DNA of 64,000 bases from Amaranthus tricolor (Eukaryota; Streptophyta; Magnoliopsida; Caryophyllales; Amaranthaceae): NCBI RefSeq assembly GCF_026212465.1, contig NC_080049.1, forward strand, positions 2,803,960-2,867,959, in the 5' to 3' direction. The position numbers and the translations under genes are program-made. Each line of letters starts with the position of its first letter. The stretch's first letter is position 1. Shown piece after piece: positions 30,646-41,378 of this stretch. Below the pieces are notes generated by a model that saw nothing but the letters and a program-made list of their open reading frames with translations, searched no databases and was not told where the DNA came from.

Positions 30646-30972
30646 TGTTGATATGAGTAGTCTATCAATCCTTTTTCAAGCTAAATCTGGGGTATTACAC
30701 TCACCCCCACTTAAGAATACAACGTCCTCGTTGGACCGTAACTTCAGAATCTTTTCCCCCGCTAGGTGCACTAAACACTATCAGCCACGGTTGCAGGGTT
30801 GCTCTGATACCATTTGTTACCCTGCAACCGTGGCTGATAGTGTTTAGTGCACCTAGCGGGGGAAAAGATTCTGAAGTTACGGTCCAACGAGGACGTTGTA
30901 TTCTTAAGTGGGGGTGAGTGTAATACCCCAGATTTAGCTTGAAAAAGGATTGATAGACTACTCATATCAATA

Positions 30973-31092
30973 AGGTGCATCTTCTTTTCTAGGGATCCCA
31001 TTTGCTAAGAACTCCACAGTTAAGCGTGCTTGGTGGGGAGCAATCTTAGGATGGGTGACCTCCTGGAAAGTGTTCCCGGATGCGCACGAGTG
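30973..31092 (+). repeat. 5S rRNA-derived segment in right Cassandra LTR
   Basis: It is the same 5S-like block as 30527-30645 in the opposite direction, with AGGGATCCCATTTGC where the other arm has AGGAAGCCCATTTGC; the right arm is closer to real 5S here. It is probably the source of pol III-type internal promoter motifs in the element. Confidence 0.8.
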
Positions 31093-31940
31093 AGGCCAAA
31101 GTATGCTGGAAAGACTTGTGTTGGTTTGTGGGGCCAGTCTACAGTCTCCATGAGTAGTCACCAGCGGTCCGAGGGGCCGGGGTGTTACACATAACCACCG
31201 AGAGCCCACTAGTAATCATAATCCACCCATCCATCATTCGTATATGATACCCCAATTTCTCCACCCTCCCCAAAGAGATTAAATTTTTTTCTTAAATTAG
31301 GTTCATACTTTAGCTGACCTAAAGTTATTACTTGGCCGTTGTGAACCATAATCTCCACCTCTCCGACCCCTGGAACTTGCATTTCTTCTCCATTGGGTAA
31401 AGTCACCTTTTTATCTTCACATCTCTTTAAAGATGAAAAACTTTCCCTCCTCCCACATAGGGGATTCAACCCAAATCAAAAATCCATTCATCCTTCACTG
31501 ACTCTTGTATAAGAAGAAGGTCATCACCTTCATCATGCGCTGTAGCAACAATTTCCTTCTCTTTAGCCTACTTTTACTCTTTTATGTCCTCATTTGCTTT
31601 TGGACAAGTATATTAAATATGGCCAATTTTCTTGTAATAGTAACATTTTACCCTCAGAATTATTTTTGCCATCTTTCTTCTTGTTGTTGTATGCCTTAGC
31701 CACCATTAAGCCCGTATGATATGTATCACTCGATTCTTGCATCATGAGTCTTTCAGCTTCTTGAAGACAAGCGATGGTTGCATCCAAAGCTAGCTTCGTT
31801 TTTCCCACCAATAAAGAAGTAAACACAATACTAATACTTCTTTGGTAAAGACACCATAAAGAGAATAGTTTTGTCTTCATCCTTGAGCTTTTCAATACTT
31901 TGTGCTACATTTTAGTTGTCGCCCAAAATATTTTTCTCGT

Positions 31941-32022
31941 AGCATGCGATCTGCATAGATGATCATCCAATTGATCAACAATTGGGTGAGACTTTGAGGG
32001 AAAATTGAAAGATCGAGTTAAG
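31941..32022 (-). pseudogene. DUF241 gene relic (N-terminal fragment)
   Basis: The minus strand reads LTRSFNFPSKSHPIVDQLDDHLCRS, matching the start of the nearby DUF241 genes (HTRSNSFPSKSHPIADQLDQQLCRL). It has no start codon and joins directly to copia gag sequence at about 31940. This shows that the DUF241 cluster once extended at least 2 kb further left, or that a fragment was carried there. Confidence 0.7.
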
Positions 32023-32451
32023 GCCTTCTTGATGTAGTTAGTTTATATTAGAGCAAATACTCTTCCAAGGGAGATTCTAACTACAAAGAATAAGAAAGAT
32101 TACAAAATGTAAAGAAAATCAAATAAATACACCAAGAATTGAAATGTGGGAAAATCCTAATATCAAATTGATATTAGACTATAAAACCCACCCAATGAAT
32201 GAAGACAATTCTATTGATTAGTTCTTGATTACATACACTAATTAATTCTAACAATGGAAAAATGAAAAACTATAAAGATTACAAAACTAAATTAAAAACC
32301 CCTAATTTTAGTCAAGAACCCTAATTCGTAACTCTCTCTATCTAAATCAATCTCCCTTACATGAGGATTACACTGTGTTTCTCTCTCAATTTCTTACAAA
32401 TGATGTTTACATGAGTATTTTTAAGGCTATGAAGTGATGGACAACAACTAG

Positions 32452-32985
32452 TAGGGATGGTTATGGGGCGGGTTTGGAGCGGGTCTGGCCAGATTCGGAC
32501 CTGAACCCTTTTATTTTTTATAGATTCAGACCCGGATCCGGACCCTAAGGGTCTAAAATTTTCAGACCCAGACCCAGATTCTCTGGATTTGACGGGCCTA
32601 AGGTTCTTGATGGGTCCTTAATGGGTCTTAAACAAAGTCTCTTTGATTGTCAAAATTGAACCTTTTGCGAATCTTTTTGTATTTTTGTAAGCAACATATT
32701 ATAGTATTACAAATACTTGTTTGAGTCCATGAAATTCAAAAACAAAATAATTACTAAAAAGTAAAAAAAAATATTTAATTGTATAGGGTTCGAGTCTGGG
32801 TCTAAGGGGGCGGATCTAGAGTCCGGGTCTGCACCTTGAGACCCGGACCCAGACCCGTCAAATATATTCTGGATCCAAATCCGACCCGAATCCGATAGGT
32901 CTCAAAAAATAAGACTCAAACACTTAAAAAAGGAGCGGAAAAAAAGGGCGGATCCAACAGGATCCTGAACCAATGACCATCCCTA
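32452..32985. mobile_element. Non-autonomous hAT element
   Basis: It begins TAGGGATGGTTATGG and ends CAATGACCATCCCTA, inverted ends of the hAT type. The 8-bp flanks ACAACTAG (32444-32451) and ACAACAAG (32986-32993) agree at seven of eight bases. Both subterminal regions are packed with GGGTCTGG/CCGGACCC words. There is no coding sequence. Confidence 0.8.
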
Positions 32986-32993
32986 ACAACAAG

Positions 32994-33887
32994 TAGACGA
33001 ACTCTCGCTCAAAACAGAATACACAGCAGCTCCCGCAAATTTGCTCGACTCGGTCGAGCCAACTCGCTTGTGTTGGTCGAGCGACCAACAGCAGGTCGAG
33101 CCATAGGGCTCGTGATGGTCGTGCAAGATATCACAACATTCTGACCTTGTTACCACTTCATATCACAACAGTTTAAAGGCAAAGAACTATGAGATTCAAG
33201 TTCTAGTTTGGTTATTTTCTCATCCTTTCATACCATGTTTACACTGAATCATGTGGTGAAGATAATATTATGCTTCACAATTTTTAATCATGATCCAAAA
33301 AGGGAAAAAATTGATTCCTTATTTCTTGAATGCAGTACTTAATGATTTGCCAACGATGCTCACGCGTAGCATTCAAAATTCTATTTCTTTTTGCCATTCA
33401 ATGGTTTCCTACAAGAGATTTGAATGGAATATAATTTGGAACTTGCATACAAGATCCTGCAATGTAGGTATGTGCTTCACTGTAGGAGACCACATCATAT
33501 TCAGGCATGTATGCATTTCATTACTTTTTTTCTGGTGCATATGCAAAAATATGGAATCTTAACAGCTATTCAACCCTGATTTCACATCATAATATGCATA
33601 TTTTCACATGGATTGATACTGCAGTGGCTCCCACCTGGGTTGGGATTTGGCCATTTGGGAAGGTCAAACTAACAAAGAGGCTGTGTTTGTTTGACCCTTG
33701 GTAGCAAATGTCATGTACAACTTCAACAATAATTTCTTAGTGAAATATATTAAAACTAATAGAGAAATTCAGGGGATATATTAAACTATGAACTGAAAAG
33801 ACAAAAATTTGTGAAAAATGTATATTCATTTATAAAGAATTATCATTTACATATCAAAAAATTGTATAGTATAAGTGACTTTCTGAT
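32994..33887. other. Intergenic, with GGTCGAGC motif cluster
   Basis: At 33040-33125 the words GGTCGAGC, GCTCGAC and TCGAGCC repeat in both directions, a pattern seen in LTR ends of plant retroelements. At 33440-33520 is one copy of the DUF241-cluster module ('gcttcactgtaggagaccacat'). No gene is seen. Confidence 0.4.
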
Positions 33888-34682
33888 CTAGTTGCTGACA
33901 ACATTCAGAAGTGTTGCTCTGGTCTTAACTAGATTCCTAAACAAACATTCAAGACCTTCGTCGATTTCTTGAATTTCTGACTCTAATTTAACCAACTGTG
34001 ACATATCGACAATCGATTTCTTTTTTTGGGAGATCATCAACTCTAGTGTAGCATCAACTGCATCAAATTCACTGCTAGATGCTGATGTTTCCTTCTCAAC
34101 TCTTTGGCCGTGGACTAATTTTGAGAACGACCAGCTGCTTTTTTGTGATCCGCCAATGTAAGACAACAAGGAAATGAAGGTATCAGATGTAATTGCTTGC
34201 ACATCTTTCAACATCCCATCAATGGGATTTGTGTCATTAGTTTTTTCAACTTGTTTCATTTCTTTCAAGCACTTCTTGATCATCTTCTTCACTGTTTTTC
34301 GGGTTTTTAAGTATTCATTGACTTCATTTGTAATGTTAAGTTCACCACTGGATCTTCTCCTTAAGGCTGATTGTATTTCTTGGATCCGTTCCTTTGATTG
34401 AGCCAAGACATCCCGAGATGTAGCACTAATGTCTAGGAGCCTTAGAGATCCATCCAATACCTTCTCAACCCAACTGTCATATGGAGTGTTCTGTTTAACA
34501 GGCAGTTGAAGAAACTCATCAACACACATGTATAAATCTTTAAGGCCCGAAAGTTTGTTGGTCAGTGATGAAGTAGAGGCGGTTTCAGATGATCTTAATC
34601 TGCACAATTTCTGATCGAGTTGATCAGCAATTGGGTGAGATTTTGAAGGAAAACTGTTTGATCGAGTGTGGTAAGACGCCAT
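33888..34682 (-). CDS. DUF241 domain protein, cluster copy 1
   Basis: An intronless frame of 264 residues. It has the DUF241 (PF03087) hallmarks: a basic, Ser-rich start (HTRSNSFPSKSHPIADQLDQ), LCRLRSSE (about 28-35), GLKDLYMCVDEFLQLP (about 46-61), WVEKVLDGSLRLLDI, ALRRRSSGELN and a helix-rich C terminus ending LVKTRATLLNVVSN. The family is plant-specific and has no firmly assigned biochemical role; the predicted long helices suggest a coiled scaffold. MASYHTRS is the conserved start in all copies. The last ~75 residues match copy 6 exactly (ASSSEFDAVDATLEL...), although the 3' flank is of a different type. Confidence 0.9.
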   Translation of the reverse strand: MASYHTRSNSFPSKSHPIADQLDQKLCRLRSSETASTSSLTNKLSGLKDLYMCVDEFLQLPVKQNTPYDSWVEKVLDGSLRLLDISATSRDVLAQSKERIQEIQSALRRRSSGELNITNEVNEYLKTRKTVKKMIKKCLKEMKQVEKTNDTNPIDGMLKDVQAITSDTFISLLSYIGGSQKSSWSFSKLVHGQRVEKETSASSSEFDAVDATLELMISQKKKSIVDMSQLVKLESEIQEIDEGLECLFRNLVKTRATLLNVVSN

Positions 34683-36841
34683 TTTAAAGTTTTTTAAGGT
34701 TTTCTAAAGGCAAAGAATGAAGAGATATACAAATTTTGGTTTGATGCTTTGTTCATCCTTCTCTACCTCATATATATATGAAGTTAGGCAAGACAAAAGG
34801 AATCTTTGTAAGTGGGGAATAATATGATGTCAGTTTATTATATGAAGGTATTTCTTGTGCTTGTTCAACTTTGTCTCTTCTTAACCAATTTACCAACTAA
34901 TACAATTATTATATATATTAGTTTAATTTAAAATAAATCCTTTCTGATGCTGTTTTTCTGTGTTTTTTAACTCCCAACTTAACAGCTAATGTGTTTTCTG
35001 CATCCCCCTATCCCAATGAAAATGAACATGTGGTGATTTTTATTGTTAGTGTCAAATATTGCTGCCAAATACTGTACCATGATCCAAAAAATGTGCAATA
35101 CACGAGTGACACTGTCGAGTTTTGTTCTCTTGTATGAGTTTTAGCAGCCTTGCAGGAATACTACTACTCAGTACATGGAAATTGATGTACATGAGTGGTT
35201 AAAGTTATATGAAAGGGAGTGCTTATTATCCCAGAAAACAGGCAAGATGTCGCATGCATGGACTTTACTTCTGAGCGTTCAGACAAATTTTCCGGAGACC
35301 CTACAAACTGATAAAATCCCTACGGACTAAACAGTTTCAGAGTCATGGTGAATGCAATTTCAGTATTTATACAAATTTTCTGGAGGCCCTACAAACCGAT
35401 AAAAGGAAGATAGACTAGTAGTTTTAGTTTGGATCGATGATTGTATTTTTATCCTGAATGTCAAATGATGGGTGAATTGTTATGGTCCTCTGACTAAGTC
35501 AGCAGATGATGATGCAGACCTGCTGCTGCTCATGTGCATGCTGCTGCTAAAGTGTCACCTGTTATCAATTATGTGGTAAATAATTGGATAGGGCTGGGAC
35601 TACCGATGTTTCTTAACAAAATGGCCAATTGAACAATCATGCTACACAACTAAATATGAATGCTCACCAATCCCTGAATTTGCGGCAGATCAAGGACCAC
35701 TCTAACTGCAACATTTTGTAAAAAATCCGCGCCTTCGAACTGAATCCGAGCCTTCAAACTGACTTGGGTGTGTTCTGACAAAGTTTGTGTGAAGCAGGAA
35801 AATTTTCTCATGAAGAGCCTATCTCGTTGAAGGACTGTTACAAATGAAGGATAGAGTAGTGCAAATGTGCAATGCAAAATGATCCTATCTAAATGATACA
35901 CATGAATGGAAACGACAGAATATGATATTGAAAGAAAAGAACGTGTAGCCAATTGTATATTTAAGTCTTCTACCTACATAATTTCAGACAATTTGTTGTA
36001 ACTGTTAGTAAATTAATAAAGGAATCTGATTTGAATTGAATATAAAATTCAATACGCTCTCACATGATCCAATAAACTAGGCAAAGGCAAGGATAGAAGA
36101 CCTAATATCATATATTTTTTAGATTTTATAACATGTTTTTGCTTTTTTTTTTTTATAGCAACTTCAGTTCAAATTTTGTTAACGCCCAACTTGTAGCTAA
36201 TGTGTTTGTTAATTAAGCACCTCTTATTTATGTGATGTTTGCTACCAAGGATAAAGATTGCATACATTTGATCCCCTCAAACCCCGTTCTAAGTGGGAGT
36301 CACTTAATTGCATTGGGGTAATGTGAAGTATTGTACTTTGTAGCAAGATCCAAAAAACACGCTATACTTATCTCTTGAATTATGTTAAGCAAGAATGCTC
36401 ATTTTCCAACGATGCACATGAGTTGTATCGAGATTCAAAAATTTGAATATTTAAATCCTATTTATGTAGGCAATTGCTTGATTAGAGGAGACCATCTATA
36501 TTCACACATTCATGGACTGTGCTTGTACAAAAATTTCCAGAGTTCCTACAGACATATGGAATCATGACAGCCAACAACGCGTTATATACTCATTGTAAGT
36601 AATTCCATGTTTAACCCATTTGCAGTAAATTTTTTGTTATGTAGTAAATATATCTTGATTATGCTTATTAAGAGGAAATATTAACTTTTATTTTTGTCTA
36701 GGAGAAATTTATCATATAAGATGGTATGATAATGAATTCATAGAAGAATAAATAATAACTCAATTGAGCAAAACTGTATTTTCATTTGTGTATCATTATC
36801 TTCACATCAAAATTTTGTACATGAGTAATTGTCTGTTTTTT
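34683..36841. other. Intergenic spacer between DUF241 copies 1 and 2
   Basis: Next to copy 1 lies its promoter: a TATATATATGAAG box on the + strand at about 34770 (about 90 bases before the ATG, minus strand). About 34940-35040 is a module repeated before every copy ('tgctgtttttctgtgtttt...aacagctaatgtg'). Further modules recur at 35500-35900 and 36380-36580. A SINE tail lies at 36262-36325. No intact gene is seen. Confidence 0.55.
36262..36325 (+). mobile_element. SINE 3' fragment
   Basis: The stretch 'gatcccctcaaaccccgttctaagtgggag...cattggggtaatg' resembles the 3' body of tRNA-derived plant SINEs. Similar pieces occur at 51270-51335 and 54980-55045. The A and B boxes are not preserved here. 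Confidence 0.45.
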
Positions 36842-37636
36842 CTAATTACTAAGGACATTGAGAAGGGTTCCTCTGGTTTTAACCAGATGCCTAGATAAGC
36901 ATTCCAAGACTAGATCAATTTCTTGAACATCAGATTCTAGTTTAACCAACTGTGACATATCGACAATCGTTTTCTTTTTCTGGGAGATCATCAACTCTAG
37001 AGTAGCATCAACGCGATCAAAATCACTAATAGATGCTGCTGTTTCCTTCTCAACTCTTTGGCTGCGGACTATTTTTGAGAACGACCAGCTGCTTTTCTGT
37101 GATCCGCCAAGGTAAGACAACAATGAAATGAAGGTATCAGATGTAATTGCTTGCACATCTTTCAACATCCCATCAATGGAATTTTCCTCATTAGTTTTTT
37201 CGACTTGTTTCATTTCTTTCAAGCACTTCTTGATCATCTTCTTGACTGTTTTTCGGGTTTTCAAGTATTCAGCGACTTCATTTGTAATGTTAAGTTCACC
37301 ACTAGATCTTCTCCTTAGGGCTGATTGTATTTCTTGGATCCGTTCCTTTGATTGAGCCAAGACATCCCGAGATGTAGCACAAATGTCTAAAAGCCTTAGA
37401 GATCCATCCAATACCTTCTCGACCCATCTGTCATATAGAGTCTTCTGATGAACGGGCAGTTGAAGAAACTCGTCAAAACACATGTATAAATCTTTAAGTC
37501 CCAAAAGTTTGTAGGTCAGCAATGATGTGGAGGCAGTTTCAGATGATCGTAATCTGCACAATTGCTGATCGAGTTGATCAGCAATTGGGTGGGATTTCGA
37601 AGGAAAACTGTTTGATCGAGTGTGGTAAGATGCCAT
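36842..37636 (-). CDS. DUF241 domain protein, cluster copy 2
   Basis: It has 264 residues, intronless and intact. It is the most divergent member: STSLLTYKLLGLKDLYMCFDE near residue 40, LPVHQKTLYDRWVEK, DFDRVDATLEL, and a C terminus VLECLSRHLVKTRGTLLNVLSN. The DUF241 core motifs are all kept. Its 3' flank ('gtctgttttttctaattactaa') groups with copies 5 and 6, unlike copies 1, 3 and 4. A TATATATATGAAG box lies about 90 bases upstream of the ATG. Confidence 0.9.
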   Translation of the reverse strand: MASYHTRSNSFPSKSHPIADQLDQQLCRLRSSETASTSLLTYKLLGLKDLYMCFDEFLQLPVHQKTLYDRWVEKVLDGSLRLLDICATSRDVLAQSKERIQEIQSALRRRSSGELNITNEVAEYLKTRKTVKKMIKKCLKEMKQVEKTNEENSIDGMLKDVQAITSDTFISLLSYLGGSQKSSWSFSKIVRSQRVEKETAASISDFDRVDATLELMISQKKKTIVDMSQLVKLESDVQEIDLVLECLSRHLVKTRGTLLNVLSN

Positions 37637-39085
37637 TTTTAGGTGTTCTTTAGTTTGCTAAAGACAAAGAAATATGTATACAAGTTCTGGTTTGATGGCT
37701 TGTTCATCTTTCTCCGCCTCATTTATATATATGAAGTTAGGCAAGACAGAAGGAATCTTTTCTAAGTGGGGAATATTTTGATTTTAGTTTTATATATCAA
37801 GGTATTTCTAATGGTTGTTCAAAATTGTCTCTTCATAGCCAATTTTCCAATTAATATAATGATTATATATTTGATTTAGTTTAAATTATGTATTATAACA
37901 GATTCTGTGTGATGCTGTTTTTCTGTGTTTTTGAATTCTCAACATAACAGCTAATGTGGTTTGTGTATTCTCTTATTCCAATGAAAGTGATAATGTGGTG
38001 AACTTTATTGTTACTGTCATATTCTGCTGCAAATTAATGTATCATGATCCAAAAAATGGGGTACACACAACCGGCATTGTCGAGTTCTTTTCTTTAGTAT
38101 GGCATATTGCCGGAGTACTACTACGTGGTACTTGGGAAACGATGCACACGAGTGGTGGAAGTTATTTTAAATGGAGAACATATTTATATGTTCCAACTCC
38201 TAAAAGACGTGTTTTTAGCTCGAAACAGAACTGGTGCAGCTCGAGCCTATGCTTCTACTGTTGTTTCGTCACAAAATGGTAAGCCTAACACAACTAAATA
38301 TCAATGCTTCACCAATGCTTGGGTTCAGTGCAGTTCAAATGGCCACTATATTTACATCAGTTAGTAGAAATCCCAGCTTTCTAACTGGTTGCGCGCAGGT
38401 GAGTTTGATTCTTCTTGTTCTTTGATTGTGAGATATAAAGCATGTTACGGTTGATTATCAATTTGGCAAAAAATTTTTGTTAGGTGCGACAATGAGACTG
38501 AATTCTATTGTATGCAAGTTTTGTTAGAAGTGATAACGAAACATCTAAATTTTCATATTCAATATATCCCGCTCATAGAAGCTATGATTAGGATATGGAG
38601 AGGTAGAAGACGGCAGACCATAGAACCCTGTTGATCAAAATCCCAAGTAAGCTCTACCCTGTGTACTCAAAGATTTGCCAACGATGCACACGATTCGCAT
38701 TCAAATTATTCTTTTTGCCACTCAAAAGCTTACTACAAGATCCTACAATGTAGCTAAATGCTTGGTTGTAGGAGACCACATAATATTCAGGCATACATGC
38801 ACTTCATAATATATTCTTTAAATCTTAAGGAAATATGTTTATATATTAGTTATTTCATTTCTTAAGGAATTTTTTTTTTCTAATTTCTTAGTGAAAAATT
38901 AGAAAACAGGTAAATTCTCAAAAGACAAAATAGAAATTTACTTTACTTTGTTGGTTTTTCAGTTAACATTACTGAATGAGAAGCAATGAACTTGAACAAC
39001 ACAAATTAGAGAAAAATAATGAATATTCATTTCTATAGATTTTTCATTTACATATCAAAAATCTGCACTGTAGTGACTTTCTGAT
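37637..39085. other. Intergenic spacer between DUF241 copies 2 and 3
   Basis: It contains the conserved upstream module (about 37905-38000) and, at 38100-38370, a coding-like stretch on the + strand (VSSQNGKPN...) that recurs in decayed form in other spacers. The 'tgtaggagaccacat' module is at 38740-38800. No intact gene is seen. Confidence 0.5.
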
Positions 39086-39880
39086 CTAATTACTAACAAC
39101 ATTCAGAAGTGTTGCTCTGGTCTTAACTAGATTCCTAAACAAACATTCAAGACCTTTGTCGATTTCTTGAATTTCTGACTCTAATTTAACCAACTGTGAC
39201 ATATCGACAATCGATTTCTTTTTTTGGGAGATCATCAACTCAAGTGTAGCATCAACGGCATCAAATTCACTGATAGATGCTGATGTTTCCTTCTCAACTC
39301 TTTGGCCGCGGACTAATTTTGAGAACGACCAGCTGCTTTTTTGTGATCCGCCAATGTAAGACAACAATGAAATGAAGGTATCAGCTGTAATTGCTTGCAC
39401 ATCAATCAACATCCCATCAATGGGATTTGCCTCATTAGTTTTTTCAACTTGTTTCATTTCTTTCAAGCACTTCTTGATCATCTTCTTCACTGTTTTTCGG
39501 GTTTTCAAGTATTCAGCAACTTCATTTGTAATGTTAAGTTCACCACTGGATCTTCTCCTTAAGGCTGATTGTATTTCTTGGATCCGTTCCTTTGACTGAG
39601 CGAAGACATCCCGAGATGTAGCACAAATTTCTAGGAGGCTTAGAGATCCATCCAATACCTTCTCAACCCAACTGTCATATGGAGTGTTCTGTTTAACGGG
39701 CAGTTGAAGAAACTCATCAACACACATGTATAAATCTTTAAGGCCTGTAAGTTTATCGGTCAGTGATGAAGTGGAGGCGGTTTCAGATGACCTTAGTCTG
39801 CACAATTGCTGATCGAGTTCATCAGCAATTGGGTGGGATTTTGAAGGAAAACTGTTTGATCGAGTGTGGTAAGACGCCAT
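39086..39880 (-). CDS. DUF241 domain protein, cluster copy 3
   Basis: It has 264 residues from the conserved MASYHTRS start at 39880. The frame stays open upstream to 39973, but that extra part (RRMNKASNQNLYIYKS...) covers the 5' leader, has no counterpart in the other copies and is not taken as coding. The DUF241 motifs are complete: SKSHPIADELDQQLCRLRSSE, GLKDLYMCVDEFLQLPVKQ, ALRRRSSGELN, and an end LVKTRATLLNVVSN. The 3' flank is of the 'gtgactttctgatcta' type shared with copies 1 and 4. Confidence 0.9.
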   Translation of the reverse strand: MASYHTRSNSFPSKSHPIADELDQQLCRLRSSETASTSSLTDKLTGLKDLYMCVDEFLQLPVKQNTPYDSWVEKVLDGSLSLLEICATSRDVFAQSKERIQEIQSALRRRSSGELNITNEVAEYLKTRKTVKKMIKKCLKEMKQVEKTNEANPIDGMLIDVQAITADTFISLLSYIGGSQKSSWSFSKLVRGQRVEKETSASISEFDAVDATLELMISQKKKSIVDMSQLVKLESEIQEIDKGLECLFRNLVKTRATLLNVVSN

Positions 39881-41378
39881 TTTTAAAATTTTTTGAATTT
39901 TTTTAAAGGCAAAGAATGATTTATATATATACAAGTTTTGGTTTGATGCCTTGTTCATCCTTCTCTGCCTCATTTATATATATGAAGTTAGGAAAGACAG
40001 AAGGAATCTTTCGTAAGTGGGGAATAATATGATGTCAGTTTTTTATATCAAGGTATATCTTGTGCTTGCTCAACATTGTCTCTTCTTAACCAATTTACCA
40101 ACTAATACAATTATTATATATTTTATATTAGCTTAATTTAAAATAAATCCTTTCTGATGCTGTTTTTCTGTGTTTTGGAACTCCCAACTTAACAGCTAAT
40201 GTGTTTTCTGCATCCCCTCATCCCAATGAAAATGATCATGTGGTGAATTGTTGGTTTGGTTTCAGGTTCTGCAACTAATTACTATATCATGGCCCAAAAA
40301 ATGCGCTATGCACAAGTGGCATTCTCGAATTCTTTTTGTCTAATAGGACATATTGCAGGAGTACTGCTACTCGGTACTGCGTAAATCATGCACACAAGTG
40401 GTGAAACTTAAAAAAGGAAAGGGATTCAAGAACTTCATTGTGCCTATTACTGAGACTGTTGCTTCTATTGATTCTGCTACTAATACAACTACAGTTGACT
40501 CTAAGTTTTCTGCTGCTACTTCTTATACTAGGTGAGTCGAGGCATGCAAGAAGAACTTCATCAACAATATTGAATGGTTTTGTGGCGCTTCATCTGGTGA
40601 ATGTCCACAATGCGTTCTTGTATGATGATCGTAGTTTGTCTTGTTCTATTTCTCCTTATTGTCAAGGACCAACTCAACCAAAAGCTTAAGCTGATGGTTG
40701 AGCCCTAGGATATGTTATATACTCTAACACTTATGTAGTGAAAATAACATTTGGCTTCACAATTCGGAACCATGAACCGAAAAAGGTGCTATACACGAGT
40801 AAAAAACTGGATTCTTATTTGTTGAATGAAGTACACAATGATTTGCCAAAGATGCACACGATTTGAATTCAAATTCTGATTATTTTTCCCTCTTAAGTGC
40901 TTCCTACAAGAGTTTTGAAGGGAATATAATCTAAAAATTTGATTACAACTTACAAGATCCTAAAATGTAGGTAAGTGCTTAACTGTAGGAGACCACATTA
41001 CATTCAACAGCTTCTGCTAACATATGGAATCTTAAGGAAGATGTATTTATATATTACTACACATGGTTTCACATGGAAAGATATTAAAAGTTGTATTTTC
41101 TTAATTATTTCTTAATTATTTTTTAGTGAATTATATTAAAAGTTGTATTTTCTTAATTATTTCTTGATTATTTCTTAGTCAAATAGATGAAAAGTTGTAT
41201 TCTGTTAATTTTCTCTTTTCTTAAAGAAGATATATTTTTTCTTATTTCTTAGTAGAAAATGATAAAACAGGTAAATTCTGAAAAGATTAATACTCAAGAT
41301 AAGTCAAAGGATTAATATTCATTTCTATAGAATTATCATTTACATATCAAAAATTTGTAGTATAGTTGACTTTCTGAT
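39881..41378. other. Intergenic spacer between DUF241 copies 3 and 4
   Basis: It holds the common upstream module (about 40155-40245), a decayed coding-like module at about 40350-40690 (TETVASIDSATNTTTVDS...), and a stretch at 41090-41200 where 'gttgtattttcttaattatttctt' is repeated three times. Confidence 0.5.

Larger units (their letters stand above)
30429..31189. mobile_element. Cassandra TRIM retrotransposon in palindromic form, two inverted LTRs
   Basis: Each arm is a full 271-bp LTR (30429-30699 inverted, 30919-31189 forward; TGTAATACCCC...GGTGTTACA) plus about 100 bases of internal sequence with a purine tract next to the LTR. The arms differ at only about five LTR positions. A spacer of about 20 bases holds GCTCTGATACCA (30801-30812), the complement of the TGGTATCAGAGC primer-binding site for initiator Met tRNA. 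CATAA flanks both ends (30424-30428 and 31190-31194). The 5S rRNA-like part of each LTR identifies Cassandra. In the normal form the LTRs are direct repeats; here both point outward. Confidence 0.9.
30060..31930 (-). pseudogene. Copia retrotransposon gag/protease/pre-integrase relic, interrupted by Cassandra
   Basis: On the minus strand the order is: late gag (LVGKTKLALDATIACLQEAE, about 31810), a damaged zinc knuckle (CYYYKKIGHI.YTC, one Cys replaced, about 31630), the protease edge DEWIFDLG (about 31480), VTLPNGEEMQVPGVGEVEI (about 31390), and the GAG-pre-integrase start. The Cassandra element then splits the frame at 31194/30424, and the domain resumes with QRNERNLYVYEHGREICVQW (30415-30350) up to a stop near 30303. 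Several stops and shifts are present. Integrase and reverse transcriptase are not seen. Confidence 0.75.

Noticed and set aside
30527..31092. Two apparent 5S rRNA genes in opposite directions
   Set aside because: The 5S-like blocks are altered at both ends and lie inside Cassandra LTRs with target duplication, so they are retrotransposon parts and not ribosomal genes.
30331..31209. Short frames ending RKEDAP in both directions
   Set aside because: They are readings through the Cassandra LTR and internal region in both arms.
39881..39973. N-terminal extension of DUF241 copy 3
   Set aside because: It translates the 5' leader and the TATA region; no other copy has it.
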